A stretch of DNA of 64,000 bases, taken from Triatoma infestans (Eukaryota; Arthropoda; Insecta; Hemiptera; Reduviidae). The notes under the pieces were generated by a model. The model worked only from the letters and a program-made list of their open reading frames with translations. It ran no database searches and was not told the DNA's origin. Below are positions 1 through 10,752 of this stretch, piece after piece. The DNA lies in assembly GCA_011037195.1 (NCBI GenBank), contig JAAEAF010001125.1, positions 1-64,000 of the forward strand, read 5' to 3'. The stretch's first letter is position 1; every line of letters begins with the position of its first letter. The translations under genes and the position numbers were made by a program.

Positions 1-2
1 GT

Positions 3-50
<48 letters not shown>

Positions 51-870
51 AACAGCATAGCTCAAAAACGAAAAACCGTAGAAAGTTGAAACTTGACATT
101 ACGTTTAGGCATCACCATGGGATCTGACGGTGAGTTATCTGTTAAAATTCCTCACCCGGAAGTACCACTTTACTAGTTTTTTTTTACATTTTTGCAATTT
201 TCTCAAAAGTGGTTCCGACGATTTTCTTAAAAATGTTATATCAACTACACATACAAAGGGCTACATTCTTTTCATTCATTTAAGGGCACTTCTTGGTGAG
301 GGGTGGGGTTAGGTTTTCATCCTAACTGCTATTTCAGTTTATTAAAAAATTCTATCACCTAAATAATGTTAATTAGAATTGAATATTTTGTTGAAATTCC
401 GAGTTTGAAAAAATCGTATAACCGGAAGTGCGTTTGTTTTAACACTTTACTAAATTATTGTTTCACTTTTTCGCGATTTTCTCATACAGGAGCTATGACG
501 AATTTCTTGCAACTTCAATATAAAAAACTAAACATGCACATGATCTACATCTTTATTTTAAACACATTTCTTGGAAACATTTATTAAGGCATTTTTGTAG
601 GAGGGGCGAGGTTCAGCCTTGCTCTCAAGTGGGATAATAGTTAATTATACAATTCTATCATCAACAAAATAAAACAAACAAATTAGAAATAAAAGGATCG
701 TTTCACATTCAAAGTTTCGAAAAAATTATTTTGTAAACCGGGAGTGCTCTTTTACTGCAGCATTGGTCAGTTTTCGAGAATTTCGTTATATTTTGGTACC
801 ACAAAATCTCTAACATTTGTCAAATTATATTTGGAAACAGGAGTAAGAGAAAAAGTTGTCGTGCGTGTGT
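1..870 (+). repeat. Dispersed repeat 'ACG-module', copy with TG microsatellite head
   Basis: Starts with (TG)n then (TATG)n at 1-50, followed by 'CTCAAAAACGAAAAA' and three related modules (about 55-340, 366-600 and 690-870). Each module carries the elements 'aaCCGGAAGTgc', a T-run, 'TTTTCTC(G/A)AAAA', 'CCAACGATTTTCT' and 'GGGGTGGGGTTAGGTTTT'. The same order recurs at 8413-9190, 10905-11340 (minus), 32216-32640, 34470-34760, 35490-35755 with 36340-36790, and 41310-41490. No coding capacity is seen. I do not recognise the family. Confidence 0.75.
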
Positions 871-1371
871 CACCAAAGATTGTTTTTTTTTTTTTTTTAC
901 GTCAACATCTATGGCGCCCGGAGGAGAGCCTTTTCAGTCAATGCACTGGCGGCCACTAGGACAGTGTTCTTTCGTTACAGACCATACTGTCCATCGTCTG
1001 AACATTTTCTAAATGATTTTTCATTTTAGAATTTACAGTATTTACACAGAATTTACAGTAAGTCCTTTTCTTTTTGAAATTTTCATTGTAATTGTTATTA
1101 CGTATGTTCATGGATAATGACCAAAGATGCAGAACAGAGAGTTAAGAGTTTGATTGGCCGGTTTTGTCCTAGAAATCACTTCAGAAATATAGATGGGAAC
1201 CGTAGTCGTAGCTTGGTGACTTTTGAGACGAGATTAAATTCACCGCAATGTCGATAAAATGTGTAGATAATGATTTTAATTTTATTTCCTTTCCTAAACT
1301 TAAGTGCCTGTTTAAGAATATTCTTATTAATAATAATGTTTTTGGTGTTTGTTAAGACCGCTGTATTCAGT
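871..1371. other. Unannotated AT-rich interval
   Basis: No gene, RNA or transposon end recognised. There is a T-run near 880 and a short direct repetition of 'GAATTTACAGTA' near 1027-1060, which resembles sequence in the loop at 3166-3190. Confidence 0.4.
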
Positions 1372-1459
1372 ATTCAGAATTATATTAGTTTAGTGCATGC
1401 ATATATACATCACTATGCACAACTACAAATAGCTGTTTGTGAATGAATTCTCTGCTATA

Positions 1460-2937
1460 CAGGGTGACCAGAGTTATATGCTCCACCCACTTTTTTTTTT
1501 AAACGGCGGGAAATTTCGAAAAAATAGAAAACACGTATTTAATCATTTTTAGTCTAGATTATTTTCAGTGATTGAACCATTTTTTTATACCCCAATATCC
1601 CGAGATACAGCATCCAACTTTTTTTTTTCAAATGGAACATTATATTTTTTTTTGCATATTTTTATAGTAATTGAGCCTCTAAAAAAATTAAAAAAAAAAA
1701 AATTTAAAATCGGTTAGGTTTTTCAAAAGTTATGGTAATTTAAAATATGAAAAACAAATTTCAGTTTAATGTCAAAATTACCTTATTTTTTCTTTAAAGA
1801 AGCTCTTCAAACTGGGCACCATCAACGGATAGGCAAGCCAAAGCTCTGGATCCCACGCTCTGTTTGCAGCAGCACTTAGGTGGCAAAGTCAACATCTAGG
1901 CAGGCTAGAGTTATTCGACGTTCCAGATCTTCGACTGAAGCCACGGGATTAAGGTTACTGTACACTTTATTTTTTAGATATCCCCACAAAAAATAGTCCA
2001 TTGGGGTTAAGTCCGGAGTTCGAGGTGGCCATTGGATCGGACCATGAGTTCCTAACCACTTTTCGTGGAAATTTCTGTCCAGGTAACGTCGAACAACTCT
2101 CGCATTATGTGCCGGGCAACCATCTTGTTGAAAATACATATCTAACCGACGTTTTAGAGGAACATCTTCAAGCAAAACTGGCAAAAATGTCTCTTAAAAA
2201 AGTTAGATACCTTTCACCAGTTAAGTTCCCTCTGTAGAAGTATGGGCCGATTAGTTGGTTTCCTCAAACTCCACACCAAACATTTGTAGAAAAAACAACC
2301 TAATGGCGTGTGGCGAAGGTAACTTGTGGATTTTCTTCTGCCCATATTCTAAAGTTCCAACGATTAAGAAGGCCATTGTTGGTAAACTTTGATTCATCAG
2401 TCCATAAAATTGTGCATTTTTTGTGGGGATATCTAAAAAATAAATGTACAGTAACCTTAATCCATGACTTCAGTCGAAGATATGGAACGTCGAATAACTC
2501 TAGCCTGCCTAGATGTTGACTTTGCCACCTAAGTGCTGCTACAAACAGAGCGTGGGAGTCCAGAGCTTTGGCTTGCCTATCCGTTGATGGTGCCCAGTTT
2601 GAAGAGCTTCTTAAAGAAAAAATAAGGTAATTTTGACATTAAACTGAAATTTGTATTTCATATTTTAAATTGCCATAACTTTTGAAAAACCTAACCGATT
2701 TTAATTTTTTTTTTTTTTAGAGGCTCAATTACTATAAAAATATGCAAAAAAAATATAATGTTCCATTTGAAAAAAAAAAGTTGGATGCTGTATCTCGGGA
2801 TATTGGGGTATAAAAAAATGGTTCAATCACTGAAAATAAACTAGACTAAAAATGATTAAATACGTGTTTTCTATTTTTTCGAAATTTCCCGCCGTTTAAA
2901 AAAAAAGTGGGTGGAGCATATAACTCTGGTCACCCTA
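1460..2937. mobile_element. Fold-back Tc1/mariner-superfamily element, TA target duplication
   Basis: Ends CAGGGTGACCAGAG... and its inverse, flanked by TA on both sides. The arms, about 1460-1995 and 2413-2937, are inverted copies of each other over ~530 bp. The left arm plus loop encodes a decayed transposase on the minus strand (1876-2410): WTDES, FTNNGLLNRWNF, FQQDGCPAH and PPRTPDLTPMDYFLWGYL, the catalytic pattern of the DDE superfamily. The right arm repeats the final part of that gene inverted. Frame breaks make it non-functional. Confidence 0.8.
1876..2410 (-). pseudogene. Decayed Tc1-type transposase in the fold-back element
   Basis: The longest intact piece is 102 codons (1876-2184). 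It contains FQQDGCPAHNARVV (second catalytic Asp region) and TPDLTPMDYFLWGYLKNKVY (third catalytic region). Upstream pieces read WTDESKFTNNGLLNRWNF and IGPYFYRGNLTG in other frames. The N-terminal DNA-binding part is missing. Confidence 0.75.
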
Positions 2938-3038
2938 TATAATTAAAATTTACAAATATGCAATTTTTATTATTTCATTATTATTAATGTTGTAAATTGG
3001 ATGTTGAAGTTCGATATTAAGAAAGAACTCTTTTTAAA

Positions 3039-3085
3039 TTTCTACCAACGTTTCGGCAAATTTATTGCCATCTTCTGGGTAAAAA
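3039..3085 (-). ncRNA. Decayed hammerhead ribozyme-like motif
   Basis: On the minus strand the core reads CAGAAGA, then GGCAA..TTGCC stem II, then GAAACGTT, preceded by TTTTTTACC and followed by GGTAGAAATTT, which could pair as stem I. The essential U4 of CUGANGA is A here, so self-cleavage is not expected. It is the inverted partner of the motif at 3454-3505. Confidence 0.55.
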
Positions 3086-3194
3086 ATTTTCAGTTAGAAT
3101 TTCAGTAGTAATTAATCTAGTTTAACCAGTGACATACCATCACCAATTGTTGATGATAGTATTTTAGAATTTACACAAAATTCACAGTAAGTTC

Positions 3195-3410
3195 CAGTTA
3201 CAGTAAGCAACAATCCGGTTGATCAACTACACCAATACGGTGCAAATGGGCCTGAAGATGGTCTTGCCTTGTTGCCAGTCTAAAGCACGCAACCGCTTCG
3301 CTTCTGGATAGATTTTGGGGTAATCAACTTTTCTTGTGTGCTCAGCATACTCTATTGTTTTCCTCTAGCCTGTTCCTGGAGTACTTAACCAACACTTGGT
3401 GGTGTTATGC
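3195..3410 (-). pseudogene. LINE C-terminal scrap in the palindrome loop
   Basis: About 93% identical to 4061-4240 in the same orientation. On the minus strand it encodes part of the LINE pol C-terminus (ATRQDHLQAHLHRIG-like). It has no independent ends. Confidence 0.65.
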
Positions 3411-3453
3411 CACAGGTTAAACTAGATTAATTACTACTGGAATTCTAACTGAA

Positions 3454-3505
3454 AATTTTTGCCCTGAAGAAGGCAATAAATTTGCCGAAACGTTGGTAGA
3501 AATTT
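3454..3505 (+). ncRNA. Hammerhead ribozyme-like motif, core intact
   Basis: CTGAAGA at 3464-3470, one unpaired base, stem II GGCAA(TAAAT)TTGCC, GAAA at 3487-3490, a two-base-pair stem III (AC/GT with no loop) and predicted cleavage after T3494. Stem I would pair TTTTTGCC with GGTAGAAA, including two G-U pairs. Such short, palindromic helix III forms are reported for Penelope-like elements and thought to work best as dimers. The extra base after A9 departs from the textbook core, so activity is uncertain. Confidence 0.6.
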
Positions 3506-3869
3506 AAAAAGAGTTCTTTCTTATGACCGAACCTCATCCAATTCTAATTTACAACATTAATAATAATGAAAAAATAAAAATTGCATATTTGTAATTATAA
3601 ATGCACTAATTTTAATTATATAGCAGAGTATTCATTCACAAACAGCTATTTGTAGTTGTGCATAGTGATGTATATATTCTGCACTAAACTAATATAATTC
3701 TATTACATTCAAAACAAAATACTATTCGCCCTATATCGATTCCGTCAGCTACTATTTACCTATGAAAATAGCGTTTAAATATAAATGAGTATTAAAAATC
3801 TATTTGCCCAGGCAAATAATATTTGCCTAGTAAAAAGCTATTTAGTATGGAATATCTATTACCTGAAAA

Positions 3870-4245
3870 CCAATCAGGCTTTTTTTTTTTTTACTAATGC
3901 CGAGTCACTTGTGTTTTCAGCCATTCGACTCCTAGCAATCCAATAAATTTTTGAAATAAAGTAATACGTATTAGCCTGCCAATTAGGCAGCTGTCGCACA
4001 TCTTGTAGGGCCTCTCGAACAAATGGCCATGTCATTGGGACCCAACTTCTGCATAAGCAACAATCCGGTCGTTCAACCACACCAATACGGTGCAAATGGG
4101 CCTGAAGATGGTCTTGCCTTGTTGCCAGTCTAAAACACGCAACCGCTTCGCTTCTAGATAGATTTGTTGGGGTAATCGACTTTTCTTGTGTGCTTAGCAT
4201 ACTCTACTGTTTTCCTTTAGCCTGTTCCTGGAGTCCTTAACTACC
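3870..4245 (-). pseudogene. LINE pol C-terminal fragment
   Basis: A 108-codon open stretch on the minus strand (3874-4200) includes ACFRLATRQDHLQAHLHRIG and CCLC, the basic region and zinc-knuckle-like end found in insect RTE/BovB-type and related LINE polymerases. It is severely 5'-truncated. The T-run at 3882-3892, which is an A-run on the coding strand, may be the remnant tail. Confidence 0.65.
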
Positions 4246-4399
4246 TCCTGCGTGACCCTTTCTTTTAGGATCCTCTTCGCCACGTTGATTTCTTTTGGAT
4301 TCACGTTTTTCCTTCTGCGATCCCAATTTGACAAACTCGTCCGCTTTCTCATTTCCCAGAAATGCTGTTTTCAGGGGGAAAAAAATCTGATTTGAATCA

Positions 4400-4732
4400 T
4401 TCACAGGGCTTCCTCTTATAATGGAGTTGTAGAGGAGTGAAATTAGGTTTTGATTGAACGAACGAGATATGAAGACACTGTTATAATGTAGCTATAAGTT
4501 TACACTAACTGCACTGGACTTTAATGAAAATTATAGAATGAATGGTGGGAGTAGAGATATAACACGATGCGATGTATGGTTGAATCTGATAGATATCCAG
4601 ATAGATTCCCACTGGCTTATATGCACAGGTTCTCCCTCTCTAGCCTGCTTAAGTCAGAGAGTACCAGAAAGGGCCTGTCTTCTCTCTCTTGCTATTACAC
4701 TCTTTTTCGTCTGTAGGGAGGTACCAAGCTCT
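4400..4732 (+). repeat. LTR-like dispersed repeat, copy 1
   Basis: Shares 'TATAATGGAGTTG', 'GACACTGTTATAAT.TAGCTATAAG', 'CTCTAGCCTGCTTAAGT', 'GAGAGTACCAGA.AGGGCCT' and 'CTTGC.[AG]TTACA' in the same order with 17,704-18,000 and 18,232-18,540. About 300 bp, no ORF. Solo LTR or non-autonomous element; the terminal repeats are not clear enough to decide. Confidence 0.6.
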
Positions 4733-4734
4733 AT

Positions 4735-6693
4735 GAATGAATGAATGAAATGAAAAATTTTATTCTTGTCCCGGGACATAAGTCCCTTAGGAACAATAAT
4801 ACAAAATACAAGTGGCCTAGTATGTCTGGCCTTGACAATTATGTATATATCATTAGTAATAATTGATAATAATAATTATTGAAAATGATTAAGCCATGAA
4901 TGATAAGGAGGAGAGAGAGGAATCTTCTAAGGGTTCGGAGAGACTTGTGAGGATAAGAGGTGGTGAAAAAGACGGGACTTGAAGGTCTCAATAGTGGAGG
5001 CACGACGGATAGACAAAGGTAAGGAGTTCCATAAATAGGTGGCACGGATTACAAAGGATTTTTGAAAAGCGGATGTATGGTGGGAGGGAGTATAAAGATC
5101 GGAAGGACGGGAGCGTGTGTTACGGGTGTGGACAGACGATTTAAATTTCAGAAGTTTAAAGATATACGAGGGTCTTTGAAATTGGATGACTTAAAAGAGT
5201 AAAGAGCCTAAGAAGTACTGGCGACGATAGATAGGGAAGAGCCAGTTCAACTCGTGGTAGAAGTGCGATATGCGGGAGTCTCTGGGGATTCCGAGGATAA
5301 AACGAATAAAACAGTTCATAAGACGTTTAAGTTTGGCCTCGAGAGCTCCAGAGAGTCCCCCGTACACTAAGCAACCATAGTCGAAATGGGGGAATATAAG
5401 GGAGGTCACAAGGAGTTGACGGGTCTTCGCTGGGAGGAGATGGCGGGAGATGTTGAACTGTCTGAGGATAAATATGGATTGGCGGTTAATGGGGGAGATG
5501 TGATTTTTCCAGGAGAGGTTTTGGTCGAAGATGATTCCGAGGTTTTTAACAGAAGAACAATATTTTATCGGGATGTTGTTGAGGAAAAGGGTGGGGAAGG
5601 GAGCAGTGGAGTTTATGAGGAATTGGGAACCAATGACAATGGCTTTGGATTTGTCTGGGTTAAGGGAAAGCATGTTAGCTACTGCCCACGAATTAATGTT
5701 GTTAAGATCATCCTGCAGCTTGTTTATTGCATCTTGAAGATCAGAAGGCTTAAAGGACAGGTAAATCTGGGAGTCATCGGCATAAAGGTGGTAGCTGGAA
5801 TGGACAATGGATAAAGGCAGATCATTAATATATACAGAAAAGAGGGTTGGGGATAAAGAGGAGCCCTGGGGCACGCCACGGGAAAGAGGAAGGGGATTAG
5901 AAGGTTCGCTACCTGGGATAACTACATACTGGGATCGGTTGGATAGAAAGGATTGGAACCAACGGATGGCGCTATTGGACAGAGAGAGGGACTGGAGTTT
6001 AGTGAGAAGAATTTGGTGGTCAACAGTATCAAATGCTTTGGAGAAGTCTAAGAGAACTAGAATAGTGAGTTGTTGGTTGTCTATGGCGATTTGTAAGTCA
6101 TGGGTGATTTTTAGGAGAGCTGATTGAGTCGAGTACCCGGGGCGGAAGCCAGATTGAAGTGGGTTAAGCAGGTGATTCTGTTCAAGGTAGTTGGATAATT
6201 GGGACTGTACTAAACGTTCTAAAGGTTTGGAAAGATTGGATAGAAGGGAAATGGGACGAAAATCGTTGGGAGAGCATGGGTTTGTGGTTTTACTGAGTGG
6301 GCGGACTAAGGCAGTTTTCCATTGAGAGGGAAAGACAGAATTTTGGAGGGAGAAATTGTAAATGTGAAGAAGGACGGGCAGGATTGCAGAGAGACAGGAT
6401 TTAATTAGTTTAACAGGAACGTTGTCAGGTCCATGGTCATTTGTTCGGGATTTAAGTACTGCAGGTAGGAGATCTTCCGGAGTTATGTAGGAGAAAAACA
6501 AATTGTTGGAATTAAAAGGACGCATGGGAAGTGGGAGGGGGTTGGGTGGAACTAGGGAAGAAGAGGATACAAAGTGAGTATTTAGTACATCAGCAGACAG
6601 GGAAATGGAACACAAACGGTTTGATTTACAAAGAGAAAGTTTACGAAGGATGGACCATTTAGCTTTAGAATCGGGAGCATTGCAAAGGGAATT
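4735..6693 (-). mobile_element. Jockey/CR1-like LINE, 5'-truncated, nearly intact pol
   Basis: Coding on the minus strand runs from 6693 to a stop at 4927-4929 and is interrupted only by one TAA at 5191-5193. The 3' UTR ends AATAAA... and a TTCA-repeat tail at 4735-4752. 5' truncation at a reverse-transcriptase position and a short tandem-repeat tail are typical of target-primed insertion. A young copy by its coding integrity. Confidence 0.88.
4927..6693 (-). pseudogene. LINE reverse transcriptase with a single premature stop
   Basis: The main open stretch (5191-6615, 474 codons) covers all fingers and palm blocks: FRPISLLSNLSKPLERL, DFSKAFDTVDHQILL (first catalytic Asp), GVPQGSSLSPTLFSVYINDL and YADD, then the thumb (NLGIIFDQNLSWKNH). 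After the TAA at 5191-5193 the same frame continues to YLWNSLPLSIRRASTIETFK and ends SPNP. The endonuclease domain is lost by 5' truncation. In a full element this enzyme reverse-transcribes its own RNA at nicked DNA. Confidence 0.88.
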
Positions 6694-6699
6694 ATATGT

Positions 6700-6790
6700 A
6701 TATCATATAATATGCATATCTAATACATATTATAATTATAATACATGCATATCTAATACGTATTATACGTACTCGTAAATATACATAAAT
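6700..6790. repeat. Short tandem AT-rich repeat
   Basis: Two copies of 'GCATATCTAATAC.TATTATA', about 35 bp apart, directly beside the 5' end of the LINE. Confidence 0.6.
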
Positions 6791-6959
6791 CTAAAGTTTA
6801 CATTAATAATAGAGTTTAATATTTAAAATTATATCAAATTAATACACTGATCGGTTAGGTTTTTGTTAGTTTTGAAACAATTTTACAATTGATTGAACAG
6901 CATTTTCATTGTTATTTTTCATAAGGTAAAATATAAATTAAAAATATATTAATAAGATT

Positions 6960-8400
6960 AATTACAATTATTTAATTGACAGATATATTGCAGTTAGTCT
7001 ACCGCTCCGAAAACATCACAGACTATCCAGATCAATGTTTTGAAGAAATTTTGGAAAAAGTTTTTGACATTATCTTTTTGGATCAGCTTGGATTTACTAA
7101 ACTTTGCCCATATGTAACCTTGAGTAACAAACGGTTTAATAATGGCTCTCTCAGCTGGTCATGTAGATTACAGTCAAAAATAATGTGGTCCCAATTTTGA
7201 GGATTTTGTCCGCCGCAGGAACAGGCTGGATTATTAATTATGTTAAAACGGTAGAGTTAGGCCCTGTTTTTGCCATGATCACTTAGAGCTTGTGTGGTAT
7301 AATAATTAAGTAAGAATTCCGTTTTCTTCCGTGATTCAATATCTGGAAAGAACTCATTTGTGTGATATCCCTTCTCTGTTCTAGCGCAACAGCTTTCCCA
7401 TTTCTCAACTCCTTCTTTATCGAGACTGCTTTAATGAAAGATGTTGAAACCTTATGATATATTCTAGATAAATTAAGTTCCATGATGCTTGCTTTGCTAG
7501 AGAATCTGCTCTTTCGTTTCTCTCAGTTCCAATATGTGCACTCACCCAAATATTTCTGATGTTTATCTTGTTTGTTGTATTTATATTGTTAATTAAGTTC
7601 CTTATATTTTCTATTAAAGGTAACTGGTTGCGGGAATATTAATACTGTTAATACTGATTCTGCTATCCCTGTAAATGATTACATTCTCCACCTTTCCCAA
7701 TATATGAGGGTCACTATACTGAATCCACTCTAATGCCTTAATGATAGCTAGCTGCTCTGCCTGATTATTTGAGTTTAAACGGAATTTTCCTTTTTTCTAT
7801 ATCAATTTGTTTCTGTAGACCACAAAATAGCATCCAACAAAGTCAACAGACTTATTCCCATCTGTAAACATTGAAATGTGGCTCTCTTCATCAAAGGTTT
7901 CCTTCTTTAAATTGAGTGACTTTCCCGGATGGATCCAGGAAAAAATGTTCATAGGTGTCTGTGGCAAAAAGTCATGTGGCCCCCTACATAGCCTCTCTCG
8001 ATCAAATATTGTTTTAAGACTGGATCAGTCGTTAGAAAAATAAGTTGAATATTTCCAATAACACTAGCAGCGTCATATGAAATTGTCTTAAATCATTTTA
8101 TTATTCTTAGTAATATCATTCTATGAATTTTTTATAGTTTTTGTTAATTAATTTCTTTTTGTGCACTCTTGTACCATACTGGGGCAGCGTAAGTAAGAAA
8201 TGGTATAAATGCTCCTTTGTGAATTATATCTAAAGCTACGTTGCTGATTCCCCAATACACTTTGGCGGAACGACCAAGTTTATTAATTATTTGCAAGCAC
8301 ATATAATCAATGTGGTTGTTCCAATTAAAGTTGCAATCAATTATAACTCCAATGTACTTCAGTTCTTTTACTAATTCCAACTTTTCATTATTAAGGAATA
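6960..8400 (-). pseudogene. Decayed LINE (RT thumb, RNase H, C-terminal zinc region)
   Basis: Reading the minus strand: RT thumb YIGVIIDCNFNWNNHIDY and AAPVWYKSA (8144-8380), an RNase H-like domain with MFTDGNKSVDFVG and AEQLAIIKALEWIQ (about 7700-7900), then WVSAHIGTERNERADSLAKQ (about 7500-7560) and a Cys/His-rich end (INNPACSCGG) near 7210-7240. Many frameshifts and stops. The RNase H domain suggests a Jockey/I-type element different from the 4.7-6.7 kb LINE. Confidence 0.8.
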
Positions 8401-8412
8401 TACTTAATTTAG

Positions 8413-9190
8413 GTATGTGAGCAGCCTATCTCAAAAACGAAAAAATTAGAAAGTTGAAACTTGATATTCCGTTTAGGTATCACCATGGAATCTGACAGTA
8501 CGTTATCTGGCAAAATTCGTCAACCGGAAGTACCACTTTATTAGTTTACTGTACTTGTACTATTTTAATTTATTGCGATTTTCTCAAAAAAGGCTTCAAC
8601 GATTTTGTTGGGTTAAAACTTTTATTTGAATCATTTCTCTAGAAAAAAATTCATTTAATGGTACTTTTGAGGGAGGGCTTGGATTAGTTATTTTCCTAAA
8701 TTGCTATTTTAATTTATTAGAGAATTTTGTCATCTAAGAAAATGGTAATTAGAATAAAATATGTTGTTGAAATTCGAAGTTTGAAAAAATCCGGATAACC
8801 GGAAATACGTCTTACATATTTTTTCAGTTTTCTGGTATTTTATCGATAACGGCTCCAACGATTTACTGTAAACTTGCAATGTGATCTATACATATAAAGA
8901 ATTATAATTTATATTTGAAATTTTTCTGCTGGTAAAATCATTTTAGGGCTTTTCGAGGAGGGGTGGGGTTATGTTTTTCTCCAAAGGGTTCTGATAATTG
9001 ATTATACAATTCGACCAAAATTCCGAGTATCAAGAAAATTAGTTAACCGGAAGTGCGTTGTACTAAACATTTTTTCAATTTTCGACGAACTCCAACGAAT
9101 TTCATCAAATTTGTTACACAAGCGATAAAATTTGTCAATTATAATTTTGAAAACTTGAATAAGAGAAAGTTTTGTGAGTGTATCACACCA
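8413..9190 (+). repeat. Dispersed repeat 'ACG-module', copy 2
   Basis: Same order of blocks as 1-870: 'ATCTCAAAAACGAAAAA', 'AACCGGAAGTACCACTTTA', 'GATTTTCTCAAAAA', 'GAGGGGTGGGGTTATG', in about three modules, without the TG head. Confidence 0.75.
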
Positions 9191-9249
9191 AATTTTTATA
9201 TAATTAAAAATGCGTTTGACACTGGCGATTTGTTTGCTTCATAGGTTAC

Positions 9250-10579
9250 AGAAGTGAGGGAGAGGTGTACAGCAGTAGTAAACAGTAACTCATCCTGAGA
9301 ATGAAAAGGTGCATCGATCCTATAGGCGATTATAAAAAAAAAAATAGTTATATCGACATGTACATAAACTTTTATTTGAAATACATACATATTTGAGTTT
9401 TTTATCAGCCTCCTATCTTTACCTTTCGAATATTCCTCAATATTTGAATCGAACAGTAGCTTACTTATCTTCATCCACACATCCTTCCAATCCTTGGAAG
9501 TGAGACCAAGATTCCATTGACCCGGCGATCACCTCATCGACTCTAATGATGATCAACATTCAAGACACTCACTCCCTTTACCGTCTTTAGCTTATTTACT
9601 TATATTCTGGTTATGTATAGTTGCATAAAATAAATACAGGCTTTATAAATAAATAAAAAAATATTAATGGATAGATAACTCCTTGCAATAGAATGAACGA
9701 TTAAACTGTTGAATTCATAAGAGATAGAAATGTTCTTAAACTCTTGTTGATGGTCCAAGATTATTGATGTTTTAAGATTGGTTGTTTTTACTATTTGATT
9801 CAAACTGTTTTATTGGAAACTTGAGACTTTAATTTATACCAAACACTGGGTTTCCTTCTGTCTGTGTTGTTTAAGCTGCAAAATATCAAGGCTCTTGCCT
9901 TGATTAGAGCTTGTTAAATGTACTGTACATAATATCGCTGGCGCTGTAGTTGGCATAGTTATAAGAAGCATGATTAGTCACTTCTTCACAAATTTTGATT
10001 TTATTTAAGAGTATATTAAGAAAATTATCGCAGATTATTACTAGAAAATTAATGCAATTAAATATTAATACGTATAGAAATTGGCAGTACTTTTTTCATT
10101 ACAGATGTACAGACTTTTTACTCTTAAAGAGAAAATAATTCACTTTTTATGAAATAATTGATACATTATTGCTTTCATCATAAAAACATATTTATCTACC
10201 AATCCCATTTCCGAGGAAATTTGGGAAGATATTTAATATTATTTTCAAAATTCCTTTATTTTTGCTAGTGATCACGATTGTCCAAAAAAATGCTCATCCT
10301 AAAATGATGGACAACCTATATTTATTTTTTGGAATTATTTTGACCAAGTAAGTAAATTAAACATAAATTTAGTGGAAAATATTATTTATAAGTTCAAAAG
10401 CACCAGAGGCACAATAAAATATATTGTTCGATAAAGCATGATGGGTACCAAAAAACAACTGGCATGAAAATCAAATTTATTTTCATATAGAATTCATAAA
10501 TATAATAATTAAAATGGAATATACATTATTTAGTTATATTAAAAAACAAAATATTCATGTTTATTTTGGCGGAAAAGTT
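9250..10579. other. Interval downstream of the P450
   Basis: No gene recognised. Several short open frames (9196-9480 and 9600-9803, minus) show no family resemblance. The P450 3' UTR and poly(A) site must lie here; an AATAAA-like signal could not be singled out in such AT-rich sequence. Confidence 0.4.
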
Positions 10580-10752
10580 TCAAGTTTTTGGTGAACTTCT
10601 TCGCTTAATATTCATCAAATATCCGTGGCTGACATCCAATAGCAAAGAGTATTTATATAGTAATTGTTCAAATGTTAAATGTGTTTCAAGCTTGTAGTTT
10701 CTAATTACTGTAGAAATTAGTATCTTGTTTACTATCATCGCATAAACACTAC
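10580..10752 (-). CDS. P450 exon i: C-terminus and stop
   Basis: 173 nt including a TGA stop at 10580-10582. After the acceptor TTTTAG it completes the Gly following the heme Cys and continues SVYAMIVNKILISTVIRNYK, the L-helix and beta-sheet end typical of CYP4 ('YAM...K..IS.V.RNY'), finishing RRSSPKT. The phase match to exon h (G|GT) supports the join across a 2.46-kb intron that contains the Harbinger-like element. Confidence 0.92.

Larger units (their letters stand above)
1372..3706. repeat. Large interrupted inverted repeat (Penelope-like arms)
   Basis: Left arm 1372-1459 continues at 2938-3130 once the Tc1-type insertion is removed; right arm 3408-3706 is its inverse complement. Outer landmark pairs are 'TTTAGTGCATGC...CAAATAGCTGTTTGTG' on the left against its complement at 3640-3690. 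The inner parts carry the hammerhead-like cores in opposite orientations. The loop (3131-3407) holds a LINE C-terminal scrap. Inverted terminal repeats with hammerhead cores are known for Penelope-like elements; assignment to that group is inference. Confidence 0.7.

Noticed and set aside
5386..6127. Plus-strand open frames of 106-142 codons
   Set aside because: Shadows of the LINE reverse transcriptase on the minus strand.
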